22,396 bases of DNA, from assembly GCA_036337765.1 (NCBI GenBank), contig JAYZDP010000231.1, positions 1 to 22,396 on the forward strand. Reading direction: 5' to 3'. The stretch's first letter is position 1, and every line of letters starts with the position of its first letter. A model generated the notes under the pieces. That model was not told the DNA's origin and did not search any database. It saw only the letters and a list, made by a program, of their open reading frames with translations. The position numbers and the translations under genes are program-made. Positions 14,625 to 22,396 of this stretch are shown one piece after another. Source of the DNA: JAYZDP01 sp036337765 (GTDB lineage Bacteria; Acidobacteriota; Thermoanaerobaculia; Multivoradales; Multivoraceae).

Positions 14625-15491
14625 CTATTCGAGGAATTCGAGGATCAACCGATTCACTTCCTTCGGCTGTTCCTGGTGTACGAAGTGGCCAGCTCCGTCG
14701 ACGATCACCTTTTCGAGGCCCTCGTCGAAGAAGGAATCCATGCCCTCGGCAAGCTCGGCACCGATACAGCCGTCATCGCGACCATGAAGGTAGAGCGTTG
14801 GCACCTGGATCTGCTGCGGTGTCGTCACCTCCTCGAGCGTCGGCGCGTTCGGCGGTGGATTGAAGGTGTGCCGGTAGTAGGTGAGTGCTGCGGTGAGGAC
14901 GCCAGGCTTGCCGAGCGTGCGCTTCAGTGAGTCCATCTCGCCTTGCGGAAAGTCCCAGCCTGGCGACCAATCTCGCCAGAGACGTTCGATGAAGGCGAAG
15001 TCGTCGAGCCCTACCGCAACCTCTGCGAACGGCAACTGGAAGAAGAACATGTACCAAGACCGCCGCTGCTGCTCCGGGCTAGCAACCAGGCTCTGGGTGA
15101 ACGCCGGCCCATAGGGGACAGCCATGGTGATCAGCTTCGAGAAGGTCTGGGGAGACATCGCAGCGGCTACGTGGGCCGCCGCAGCGCCCCAGTCGTGGCC
15201 GACCAAGACCACGGGCTCGGCGCTGAGCGCGTTCGCCAGTGCGACCGCATCCGCTGCCAGGGCAGGTACTCCGAAGTAGTCTCCTTCAGGGTTTTCCGTC
15301 GGCGCGTAGCCGCGGAGGTACGGTGCCACGACCCTATATCCCGCCTCGGCCAGGGCGGGCATCTGGTGTCGATACGAGCGAGCGTGATCGGGAAAACCGT
15401 GGAGCGCGAGAACCGTAGGCCCCTCGCCCACCTCGAGGTAGTGAAACGTGACCCCGTTGGCCCCGACCACTCCAGTCCTGAACTCGGCCAT
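14625..15491 (-). CDS. Alpha/beta hydrolase, epoxide-hydrolase-like
   Basis: A complete 288-residue alpha/beta hydrolase. The oxyanion motif HGFPD lies at 31-35. The nucleophile elbow GHDWG has Asp100, as in epoxide hydrolases and haloalkane dehalogenases, instead of Ser. The acid is Asp239 or Asp240 in HGRDDGC, and the base is His269 in GAGHFVHQEQP. The lid carries Tyr147 (SWYMFFF) and Tyr205/206 (LTYYRHTFN), matching the paired lid tyrosines that protonate the epoxide oxygen. The likely reaction is hydrolysis of an epoxide to a diol in the cytoplasm; no signal peptide is seen. ATG 15491 gives the usual family length, with a weak GAGA upstream. It is probably transcribed separately from the M14 gene, 125 bp further on. 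Confidence 0.88.
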   Translation of the reverse strand: MAEFRTGVVGANGVTFHYLEVGEGPTVLALHGFPDHARSYRHQMPALAEAGYRVVAPYLRGYAPTENPEGDYFGVPALAADAVALANALSAEPVVLVGHDWGAAAAHVAAAMSPQTFSKLITMAVPYGPAFTQSLVASPEQQRRSWYMFFFQLPFAEVAVGLDDFAFIERLWRDWSPGWDFPQGEMDSLKRTLGKPGVLTAALTYYRHTFNPPPNAPTLEEVTTPQQIQVPTLYLHGRDDGCIGAELAEGMDSFFDEGLEKVIVDGAGHFVHQEQPKEVNRLILEFLE

Positions 15492-15633
15492 TTCGTCTCT
15501 CAGAGCCTAAGCAGTATACCGGCCGGCTGAGCCAAGAGCATAGACAGCATGAGGCCACACGGAAAGCCAGCGGCGCGATACGTGTCGCTGTTCGCCGTTG
15601 AAAGGCGACGTCTTCATTGGCGACGGCCTCGGG

Positions 15634-16340
15634 CAGGCCGATCGCACGGGCAACGTCCGCAAGACATGCCGGTACTTCGGGGTCGCGAGATCGACGTTCT
15701 AGCTGTGGAGGGGTCGATACCGCGAGCGCTACCACGGCATCCAGACCTCGGACGCAACCGTCTATCGGATCTGCAAGCGGCACGGTCTGAACCGCCTTCC
15801 GAGCCGCGTCGGGAGACGGGCCGTGCACGCGCACCGCTACGAGAAGCAGGTTCCCGGCCACCACGTACAGGTCGACGTGAAGTTCCTCACTTTTAAGAGG
15901 AAACACGGTGCGCGGTGCGTCGCTACCAGTACACGGCCGTCGATGACGCGACGCGCATTCGGGCGTTGAAGATCTACCGCCGGCACACCCAGGCGAGTGG
16001 CATCGACTTCATCGACTACGTGGTAGAGAAGTTCCCTTTTCGGATTCGCACCATCCGAACCGACCGCGGCCACGAGTTCCAGGCGCTGTTTCACTGGCAC
16101 GTCGCTGACCAGGGGATGGAACACGTCTACATCAAGCCCCGCACCCCGCAACTCAACGGCAAGGTCGAACGATCGCATCGGACCGACCAGAGCGAGTTCT
16201 ACCAACTACTCGACTACCGAGACGATGTAGATCTCAACGAAAAGCTCGCCCTATGGGAGCGCTTCTACAACGTCGATCGCCTCCACACGGCCCACGACGG
16301 CCGCACTCCCTACGAATCCCTACGCGAGAACCTAAGCTAA
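15634..16340 (+). pseudogene. IS481-family transposase remnant
   Basis: The remnant starts with the helix-turn-helix piece GNVRKTCRYFGVARSTF, followed by an in-frame TAG (15700-15702). In the same frame it continues with RYHGIQTSDATVYRICKRHG and then HHVQVDVKFLTFKR. Compared with family members, roughly 40-60 residues between these parts have been deleted. Near 15905 the frame changes to RRYQYTAVDDATRIRALKIY, and the DDE integrase core then runs on without breaks: RTDRGHEFQ, YIKPRTPQLNGKVERSHRTD, ending at TAA 16340. The DDE residues are probably the Asp of VQVDVKF, the Asp of RTDRG and the Glu of KVERSHR. A nonsense codon, an internal deletion and a frameshift make it inactive. No left inverted repeat was found. 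Confidence 0.85.
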
Positions 16341-16486
16341 CGAACAACGTCCGACTGGATCCGCCACATCACACCCACGGCCCGGGGGCGCGGAGGCTAG
16401 TCGCGATCGCGAGAAAAACGGTGGAGGACTGATATATATTTGGCCGCCCGATCGCGGCCCCAACCGGCGATCGGCGAGGGTTCTTT
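16341..16486. promoter_or_regulatory. Leader of the tRNA pair with possible promoter
   Basis: The 146 bp between the transposase remnant and tRNA-Tyr contain one AT-rich patch, GATATATATT (16431-16440), which stands out in GC-rich surroundings and may include a -10 element about 46 bases before the tRNA. A matching -35 is not evident. A candidate right end of the IS may lie near 16373, after a CCACATCACA stretch. Confidence 0.35.
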
Positions 16487-16573
16487 GGAGGAGTGGCCGA
16501 GTGGTCAATGGCAGCAGACTGTAAATCTGTCGGGCAAAGCCCTACGGTGGTTCAAATCCATCCTCCTCCACCA
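16487..16573 (+). tRNA. tRNA-Tyr (anticodon GTA)
   Basis: Acceptor GGAGGAG (16487-16493) pairs with CTCCTCC (16563-16569); the discriminator is A and CCA is encoded (16571-16573). The anticodon loop CTGTAAATC gives GTA, reading Tyr codons. A long variable arm (GGGCAAAGCCCTAC) and the T-loop GTTCAAATC are present, as expected for a class II bacterial tRNA-Tyr. It lies 9 bp upstream of tRNA-Gly, so the two are presumably co-transcribed. Confidence 0.96.
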
Positions 16574-16582
16574 TCCCCTCTC

Positions 16583-16657
16583 GCGGGAGTAACTCAGGGG
16601 TAGAGTCACAGCCTTCCAAGCTGTTGGTCGCGGGTTCGAATCCCGTCTCCCGCTCCA
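16583..16657 (+). tRNA. tRNA-Gly (anticodon TCC)
   Basis: Acceptor GCGGGAG (16583-16589) pairs with CTCCCGC (16647-16653); the discriminator is T and CCA is encoded (16655-16657). The anticodon loop CTTCCAA gives TCC, reading GGA/GGG. The T arm GCGGGTTCGAATCCCGT is standard. An integrase remnant begins 143 bp downstream, so the 3' end of this gene is the likely attachment site of a lost island. Confidence 0.96.
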
Positions 16658-16800
16658 CCTGACAGTAAAAGAACTTACCCGTAAAGCGTAGAGAAGATGG
16701 TGTCTTAGAGGGGTTTCCATGCCCCTGTCGGTTTCCGTGCGTCTGCGCTGGATTCCTGGGGACTGCGCGCTGTCATGGTGACCAACGAGGTGACCAAGAT

Positions 16801-17278
16801 ATGGCACGGCAGGCGAAACGGTTGACGAAGGCAGTGCTCGACAGCCTGCGGCGCAACGTCGAGGTGGACGTAGGCGCCTACGGCGTCGGTGACGGGTTCA
16901 CGGCGTACATGGCCGACGCAGGCCAGCCGGGGCTCTATGCCTGGGCGCGGCGCGGCCGTGTGCGGTTCGTGTTCGCGTATCGTCCGCCGGCCGGCGGCTC
17001 CCGGCGGGCCACCGGGGCAGCGAAGGGGAAACGCAGCGGGTACGCTGAGGCAAGACGCCTACTCGAGCGCAACGTCGTGCCGAAGCTCGGCGAGGTTTCC
17101 ATCCGGCAGGTGACAGTCGAGCAGGTGCGAAAGTGCCACCGCGCCCTCGCACAGTCCGAGGGCAACCGCACGCTCACCGCACTGTCGGCCGTCTATGGGT
17201 TCGCCGACGTCGCCGACATCGTGCCTGCCGGCTTCAACCCTACGCGTCACGTCAAGCGCAACGAGGAAGCCGGCGAGC
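16801..17278 (+). pseudogene. tRNA-associated (P4-type) integrase, truncated
   Basis: ATG 16801 has a GAGGTG upstream. The N-terminal part (residues 1-65, QPGLYAWARRGRVRFVFAYR) matches the arm-binding domain of P4-like integrases. It passes without a frame change into the core-binding domain: RRLLERNVVPKLGEVSIRQV, then ANRTL-type and NPTRHV motifs (here NRTLTALSAVYGF and FNPTRHVKRNEE). About 50 residues that normally separate these domains are missing, and the whole catalytic domain (R, H, R and Tyr) is gone. Similarity stops near 17278, where the 3' end of the convergent paaX-like gene begins. The position just after tRNA-Gly is classical for island integrases, so this is probably the left-end scar of a deleted genomic island. 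Confidence 0.75.
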
Positions 17279-17279
17279 T

Positions 17280-18134
17280 CTACCGATCGGTCTTGTCGCT
17301 GATTCGCTGCGACCACCAGCGTTGTGCGGTAGGAGCCCAGCGGCTGCGCAGGCTCAGGAATCGGCGTGCGGCGCGGAGCCCTGGCCAGTGCCTGGGGAGG
17401 TACGACGGCGGCAGGCAGGGATCGATGAAGGGGAAGTTGCGCCACTCGTGAACGAGGTTGGCCAGCGCCGCGAAGACCTCTTCGGGTCGACGAGGTCGTG
17501 GGTCGCGGAACGTCTGGAGGAACGACTCATAACGCCGTGCGACGGAGTCGAGATCCCAGGCGCGCCCGACCATGGGTTCGAGGCCTGCGAGGCCCGAGGG
17601 GCGACCGCGCAGGGTCGAAGTCGCCGACGACAGAGCCAGGTCGTCGAGCACCGACGTAGCCAAGCCTTCGCGCTGCGAGTCCGGTGACAACCAGAGCGAG
17701 CCGCCCGGGGTTCCGAAGCCGGCCCAGCGCAGCCGTCGTGCGAGGCGCGCTCGAACGGTTGCGCTGGTGTCGTCTGAGATCTGAACGTGGAGAAGCAGCC
17801 ACTGCGAATCGTCGCCGGGTGGAGTGCGGCCGAAGTCGTAGATGCGGGCGGCGCCTTCTTCCAGTAGCCGCCGCATGTCGCTTGTCGGTCGGTACAGCGT
17901 TTCTCGCCCTGCCCGGCTCGGAGTCAGCCAACCCCGTGCGGCGGACCGGGCCAGTGCTTGGCGGGCGTTGGCTTCACCGACTCCGAGCAGCGCGAGCGAA
18001 TCGACGAAGGTGCGCGTCGGAACGGGATGAGACCGTGGGGCCGCGAACTCTCCGAGCAGCGTGAGAAGCAAGGCGCGCGCGCTGCTACGGTCTCGCCACC
18101 GCCCCTCCTGAAGGGCATTTGTCGAGCCGGTCAC
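17280..18134 (-). CDS. PaaX-family transcriptional repressor
   Basis: The product has the PaaX layout: an N-terminal winged-helix domain (SARALLLTLLGEFAAP, then GEANARQALARSAARGWLTP), a central domain with QWLLLHVQI, LRWAGFGTPGGSLWLSP and GLEPMVGRAWDL, and the C-terminal block FIDPCLPPSYLPRHWPG. PaaX proteins repress aromatic (phenylacetyl-CoA) catabolism genes and release DNA on binding a CoA thioester. Its position, divergent from a cluster with boxC and boxB, suggests that benzoyl-CoA or a related thioester is the effector; this is an inference. The start is uncertain: GTG 18134 gives 284 residues, close to family length, but has no clear ribosome site. Longer reading to 18236 would overlap the divergent gene. 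Confidence 0.85.
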   Translation of the reverse strand: MTGSTNALQEGRWRDRSSARALLLTLLGEFAAPRSHPVPTRTFVDSLALLGVGEANARQALARSAARGWLTPSRAGRETLYRPTSDMRRLLEEGAARIYDFGRTPPGDDSQWLLLHVQISDDTSATVRARLARRLRWAGFGTPGGSLWLSPDSQREGLATSVLDDLALSSATSTLRGRPSGLAGLEPMVGRAWDLDSVARRYESFLQTFRDPRPRRPEEVFAALANLVHEWRNFPFIDPCLPPSYLPRHWPGLRAARRFLSLRSRWAPTAQRWWSQRISDKTDR

Positions 18135-18223
18135 GACGGATCGGAGAATACGGCTGGAGTCGGAGCCACGACTTCTGAGAGGCTGCGGGTTATGGACCGG
18201 GTCGTGTTCGATGGGAGGAGGCC

Positions 18224-18691
18224 GTGACGGGCGCAAAACGGCCGTCGCCCAGCCTCGCGCGAATCATGGTGACCGACGGTCATGTTGCGCTGCTGGTCGT
18301 CGGTGCGTTCTTCCTGTCGCTGTGTCTTGCGCTCCTCTTTTCGATAGCTGAGTACGACGTCACCCGCACTTCCGCGGCGGCCCGGCTGGCGATCGTATTC
18401 ACGCCCTTCGGGCTGCTGATGTTGGCGTCGGTGGTCTGGGCGTTGAGCATCCGGAGGACACTCGAGACCGGGCGTATCTGCCGGGGCCGCCTAGTGGGTC
18501 GGCGGGTAGATCTGCGCTCGCTGCTGGTGTTGGATTTCGAGTACGAGCTCGACGGGAAGAAGATGCGAGCCGCGAGCCGCGTGACGCCCCAGACGCAGGC
18601 TGGAATCCCGCGTGTCGGTGACGAGATGGTTGTCATCTGTGGGTTCAGCGGCGTATTTACCATGCCCGTGCTGGCCTCGGTGTACGAGTGA
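18224..18691 (+). CDS. Small membrane protein, DUF3592-like
   Basis: A 155-residue protein with two hydrophobic segments at about residues 21-43 and 55-75, followed by a soluble beta-rich domain. That domain includes LLVLDFEYELDGKKMRAAS and GIPRVGDEMVVI, a pattern like DUF3592 proteins. GTG 18224 follows GGGAGGAGG by two bases, a tight spacing; ATG 18266 is an alternative start. It is transcribed divergently from the PaaX-like gene and lies 73 bp upstream of boxC on the same strand, so it may share that transcript or have its own promoter. Nothing in the sequence ties it to aromatic degradation, and its function is unknown. Confidence 0.7.
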   Translation: MTGAKRPSPSLARIMVTDGHVALLVVGAFFLSLCLALLFSIAEYDVTRTSAAARLAIVFTPFGLLMLASVVWALSIRRTLETGRICRGRLVGRRVDLRSLLVLDFEYELDGKKMRAASRVTPQTQAGIPRVGDEMVVICGFSGVFTMPVLASVYE

Positions 18692-18719
18692 GATCGCGAG
18701 TGCGCGCTCCAGATGGTAG

Positions 18720-18751
18720 TACACTTATTTTCCACATGTCGGAAAAGTGTA
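18720..18751. promoter_or_regulatory. AT-rich imperfect inverted repeat before boxC (candidate operator)
   Basis: TACACTTATTTTCC (18720-18733) is mirrored by GGAAAAGTGTA (18741-18751) across a seven-base centre ACATGTC. The right arm lacks three bases of the left. It ends 13 bases before the boxC ATG, within the only AT-rich patch nearby. It could be the operator of the divergent PaaX-like repressor or part of the promoter. It does not obviously match the E. coli PaaX site. Confidence 0.45.
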
Positions 18752-18764
18752 GTAGTTTCGTAGG

Positions 18765-20429
18765 ATGAGTGATCGGCAGGGAATCGACACTCGGACGGCC
18801 CCAGATCGCTACCGGCACTGGTGTCTGCGGGTCGAGGCGCCGCTCGCCTACCTCACTCTCGACGTCGCGGAGGATGGCGGTCTGAGTTCGGGCTACACGC
18901 TCAAACAGAATTCCTACGACCTCGGTGTTGACATCGAGCTCTACGACGCGACGCAGCGACTGCGCTTCGAGCATCCCGAGGTTCGTGTGGTCGTCGTGGA
19001 CTCGGGCAAGGAGCGCGTCTTCTGTGCCGGCGCCAACATTGGCATGCTCGGGCGCTCGACGCACTCTCACAAGGTGAACTTCTGCAAGTTCACCAACGAG
19101 ACCCGACTGGCGATCGAGGATGCAAGCGAGTGCTCGGGTCAGCGCTACCTGGCGGTGATCTCCGGTACGGCCGCCGGCGGCGGTTACGAACTCGCGCTCG
19201 CCTGTGATCACATCTTGCTTGTCGATGATGGAAGCGCGGCGGTGTCACTGCCGGAGGTGCCGCTGCTCGGGGTGCTCCCCGGCACGGGGGGTCTTACCCG
19301 ACTGGTCGACAAACGCAAGGTGCGGCGCGACCGGGCCGATGTCTTCTGCACGCTGGAGGAGGGCTTGAAGGGGCGCAAGGCTCTGGACTGGGGCCTGGTC
19401 GACGAGCTCGCGCCGCGGACCGGTCTCACACAGCGGGCCGATGCTCGAGCTCGGGAGCTAGCGGCCACCTCGGATCGCCCGACCGATGCTGTCGGGCTTC
19501 CTCTGCCCGCGGTGCGGCGGGAGCACGGCGGTGACACGATCCAGTACGACACCTTGTCTGTCGACCTCGATCGAGCGCGCGGTCTGGCCCGACTTGTGCT
19601 CAGGGGGCCGGAATGCCCGCCACCGGCGGTGCCGCAGGCCCTGGCCGGCTCGGGAGCAGGGCAGTGGCTTCTACGGGCGGCCCAGGATCTCGATGATGCT
19701 CTCCTCTACCTCCGCTTGAACGAAGCCGGTCTCGGTCTCTGGCAGTTTTCTTCAAAGGGGGACCCAGCTTTGGTGTGGGCGCACGAGGCCTTTCTCGAGC
19801 AGCATCGGGAGCACTGGCTGGTACGAGAGATACGGCTGTTCTGGAAACGGACACTGAAACGGCTCGATGTCAGCTCGCGTAGCGTCTTCGCGCTGGTCGA
19901 GCCGGGCAGCTGCTTCGCGGGGCCGCTGCTGGAAATCGTGTTCGCCGCGGATCGCGCCTACATGTTCGAGGGCGATCGTGAGCTAGACGGCGCACCGGCT
20001 CCCGAGATCATGCTCGGTCGGTCGAGCTTCGGAGAGCTGCCCATGCCGAACGGTCTGAGCCGGTTGGAGACCCGGTTCCTCGGTTCGCCCGAGTCGGTGA
20101 CGGCGGCGCGTGCACAGGTGGGGCAGCGGCTCGATGCCGCGGCTGCCAGCGACGCCGGTCTCGTCACCGAGATCTTCGACGACATCGACTGGGACGACGA
20201 GATCCGGATCGCCATTGAAGAGCGCGCTAGCTTCTCGGGAGACTCGCTCACGGGCATGGAGGCGAGCCTTCGCGTCGCCGGCCCCGAGACCACGGAGACC
20301 AAGATCTTCGGCCGGCTCAGCGCTTGGCAGAACTGGATTTTCCAGCGCCCCAATGCGGTCGGCGAAAAAGGCGCGTTGAAGCGATACGGAACCGGCCTGC
20401 GCCCAAGCTACGACCGCGAGAGAGTCTAG
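18765..20429 (+). CDS. boxC: Benzoyl-CoA-dihydrodiol lyase (2,3-epoxybenzoyl-CoA dihydrolase) BoxC
   Basis: A 554-residue crotonase-superfamily enzyme of the length known for BoxC. It opens the ring of 2,3-epoxybenzoyl-CoA with two waters, giving 3,4-didehydroadipyl-CoA semialdehyde and formate. The oxyanion-type loop FCAGANIGMLGRSTHSHKVN and the block GTAAGGGYELALACDHILL are typical. Cys107, Glu142 and Glu164 stand at positions matching, with a constant offset of four, the active-site Cys111, Glu146 and Glu168 I recall for the Burkholderia xenovorans enzyme. The C-terminal half is the helical extension specific to BoxC. There is no strong ribosome site before ATG 18765 (only TAGG), so expression may be modest. 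boxB follows after nine bases. Confidence 0.95.
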   Translation: MSDRQGIDTRTAPDRYRHWCLRVEAPLAYLTLDVAEDGGLSSGYTLKQNSYDLGVDIELYDATQRLRFEHPEVRVVVVDSGKERVFCAGANIGMLGRSTHSHKVNFCKFTNETRLAIEDASECSGQRYLAVISGTAAGGGYELALACDHILLVDDGSAAVSLPEVPLLGVLPGTGGLTRLVDKRKVRRDRADVFCTLEEGLKGRKALDWGLVDELAPRTGLTQRADARARELAATSDRPTDAVGLPLPAVRREHGGDTIQYDTLSVDLDRARGLARLVLRGPECPPPAVPQALAGSGAGQWLLRAAQDLDDALLYLRLNEAGLGLWQFSSKGDPALVWAHEAFLEQHREHWLVREIRLFWKRTLKRLDVSSRSVFALVEPGSCFAGPLLEIVFAADRAYMFEGDRELDGAPAPEIMLGRSSFGELPMPNGLSRLETRFLGSPESVTAARAQVGQRLDAAAASDAGLVTEIFDDIDWDDEIRIAIEERASFSGDSLTGMEASLRVAGPETTETKIFGRLSAWQNWIFQRPNAVGEKGALKRYGTGLRPSYDRERV

Positions 20430-20432
20430 GAG
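20428..20432 (+). promoter_or_regulatory. boxB ribosome binding site overlapping the boxC stop
   Basis: AGGAG lies six bases before ATG 20439 and shares its first two bases with the TAG stop of boxC. This arrangement usually couples translation of the two genes. Confidence 0.75.
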
Positions 20433-20438
20433 TCTGAG

Positions 20439-21887
<1,449 letters not shown>

Positions 21888-21934
21888 CGTAGGCGGGTCC
21901 GCAGGGGTTCCCGACTACACGAGGAGAATGACGC

Positions 21935-22396
21935 GTGCGATCGCTGAGATCTGGGAGATCCGCAGGGGCGGAGTGTAGCTACGCATTGCGGGTGACGTTT
22001 CTCGTCGCCTCTATCTTGGCGCTCTCGACCGGCTCGGTCGCGGCGCAGGACTGCCGAATCCGGAGCCTCGGGGGTCCGAATCGCTTCTCGCAGCCGGTGA
22101 CCACGGTCGCCGCGCTCAAGGCTCTGTTTCGCGACGCTCGTGCCGATTTCGAGAAGGTGCTCGCCGACGCCAATTGGGACGGCAGCCCGGCGGACCTGTT
22201 CGCAGCGGTGGAGTCCGGCGACAACCTCCACGAGCGAATGTTCGCCCCCGGTCAGCGACTGATGTGGATGGCGCTGCGCCGCAACGGCGAGCCGACGGTG
22301 TTGCTCGACGAATGTTGGGGAGGCGAGAGCGCATACCAGGGCTTCGAGTTGCAGGTGGATTCGCGCGGCAGTCGATACACGTTCTCGATTCCGCAG
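21935..22396 (+). CDS. Secreted protein of unknown function (3' end outside window)
   Basis: GTG 21935 follows GAGGAG (21921-21926) by eight bases. An ATG at 21928 leads to an early stop and is excluded. The first residues, VRSLRSGRSAGAECSYALR then VTFLVASILALSTGSVAA, form a signal peptide with likely cleavage at VAA-QDC. The mature part includes VTTVAALKALFRDARADFEK, VLADANWDGSPADLFAAVES, FAPGQRLMWMALRRNGEP and CWGGESAYQGFEL. The 154 codons run to the window edge. I do not recognise the family. It starts 47 bp after boxB on the same strand, but an exported product fits poorly with the box pathway and is probably unrelated. Confidence 0.7.
   Translation, partial: MRSLRSGRSAGAECSYALRVTFLVASILALSTGSVAAQDCRIRSLGGPNRFSQPVTTVAALKALFRDARADFEKVLADANWDGSPADLFAAVESGDNLHERMFAPGQRLMWMALRRNGEPTVLLDECWGGESAYQGFELQVDSRGSRYTFSIPQ

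Noticed and set aside
16709..16726. AGGGG/CCCCT hairpin after tRNA-Gly as a terminator
   Set aside because: The stem is only five base pairs and no T-run follows.

Overview
The window is a high-GC bacterial chromosome segment carrying about a dozen intact genes among many gene remnants. Several gene types point to a soil or sediment heterotroph of the Acidobacteriota or a similar phylum: an FG-GAP/ASPIC (CRTAC1-type) protein, a sulfatase tail, a fusion of a planctomycete-type cytochrome c with a sugar dehydrogenase, and two long secreted M14 carboxypeptidases. This assignment is inferred from gene content and is not proven.

Layout. Positions 1-192 hold the end of an unrecognised gene. On the minus strand follow a lasso-peptide-maturation-type protease (218-655) and a frameshifted SRPBCC remnant (690-885). 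Two translationally linked acyl-CoA dehydrogenase genes (1072-3378, +) look like the catalytic and non-catalytic halves of one heteromeric enzyme. A minus-strand block then runs from a sulfatase C-terminal scrap through the secreted ASPIC/FG-GAP protein (3646-5913) to a large M14 carboxypeptidase (6165-8861). A 466-bp divergent spacer leads to the secreted cytochrome c/sugar dehydrogenase fusion (9328-10962, +). From 10963 to 11850 lie decayed genes: a plus-strand UPF0158-like hypothetical and a minus-strand tyrosine recombinase. A second M14 carboxypeptidase (11851-14499) and an epoxide-hydrolase-like alpha/beta hydrolase (14625-15491) follow on the minus strand.

From 15630 to 17280 is a mobile-element scar: an IS481-type transposase remnant, tRNA-Tyr(GTA), tRNA-Gly(TCC), and a truncated tRNA-associated integrase whose end runs into the 3' end of a paaX-like gene. 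Beyond it is an aerobic aromatic-degradation block: a PaaX-family regulator (minus) diverging from a small membrane protein, then boxC and boxB (plus). BoxB and BoxC carry the expected diiron ligands and crotonase active-site residues. Together they epoxidise benzoyl-CoA and open its ring hydrolytically, and the acyl-CoA dehydrogenases and hydrolase would fit a catabolic lifestyle. The window ends inside a secreted protein of unknown function.

I found no CRISPR array, rRNA or clearly new multi-gene system. The points most worth following are the PaaX/box arrangement with an AT-rich dyad just before boxC, the acyl-CoA dehydrogenase pair with one predicted active site, the lone lasso-type B2 protease, and the paired M14 proteins with a GATase-like C-terminal region.
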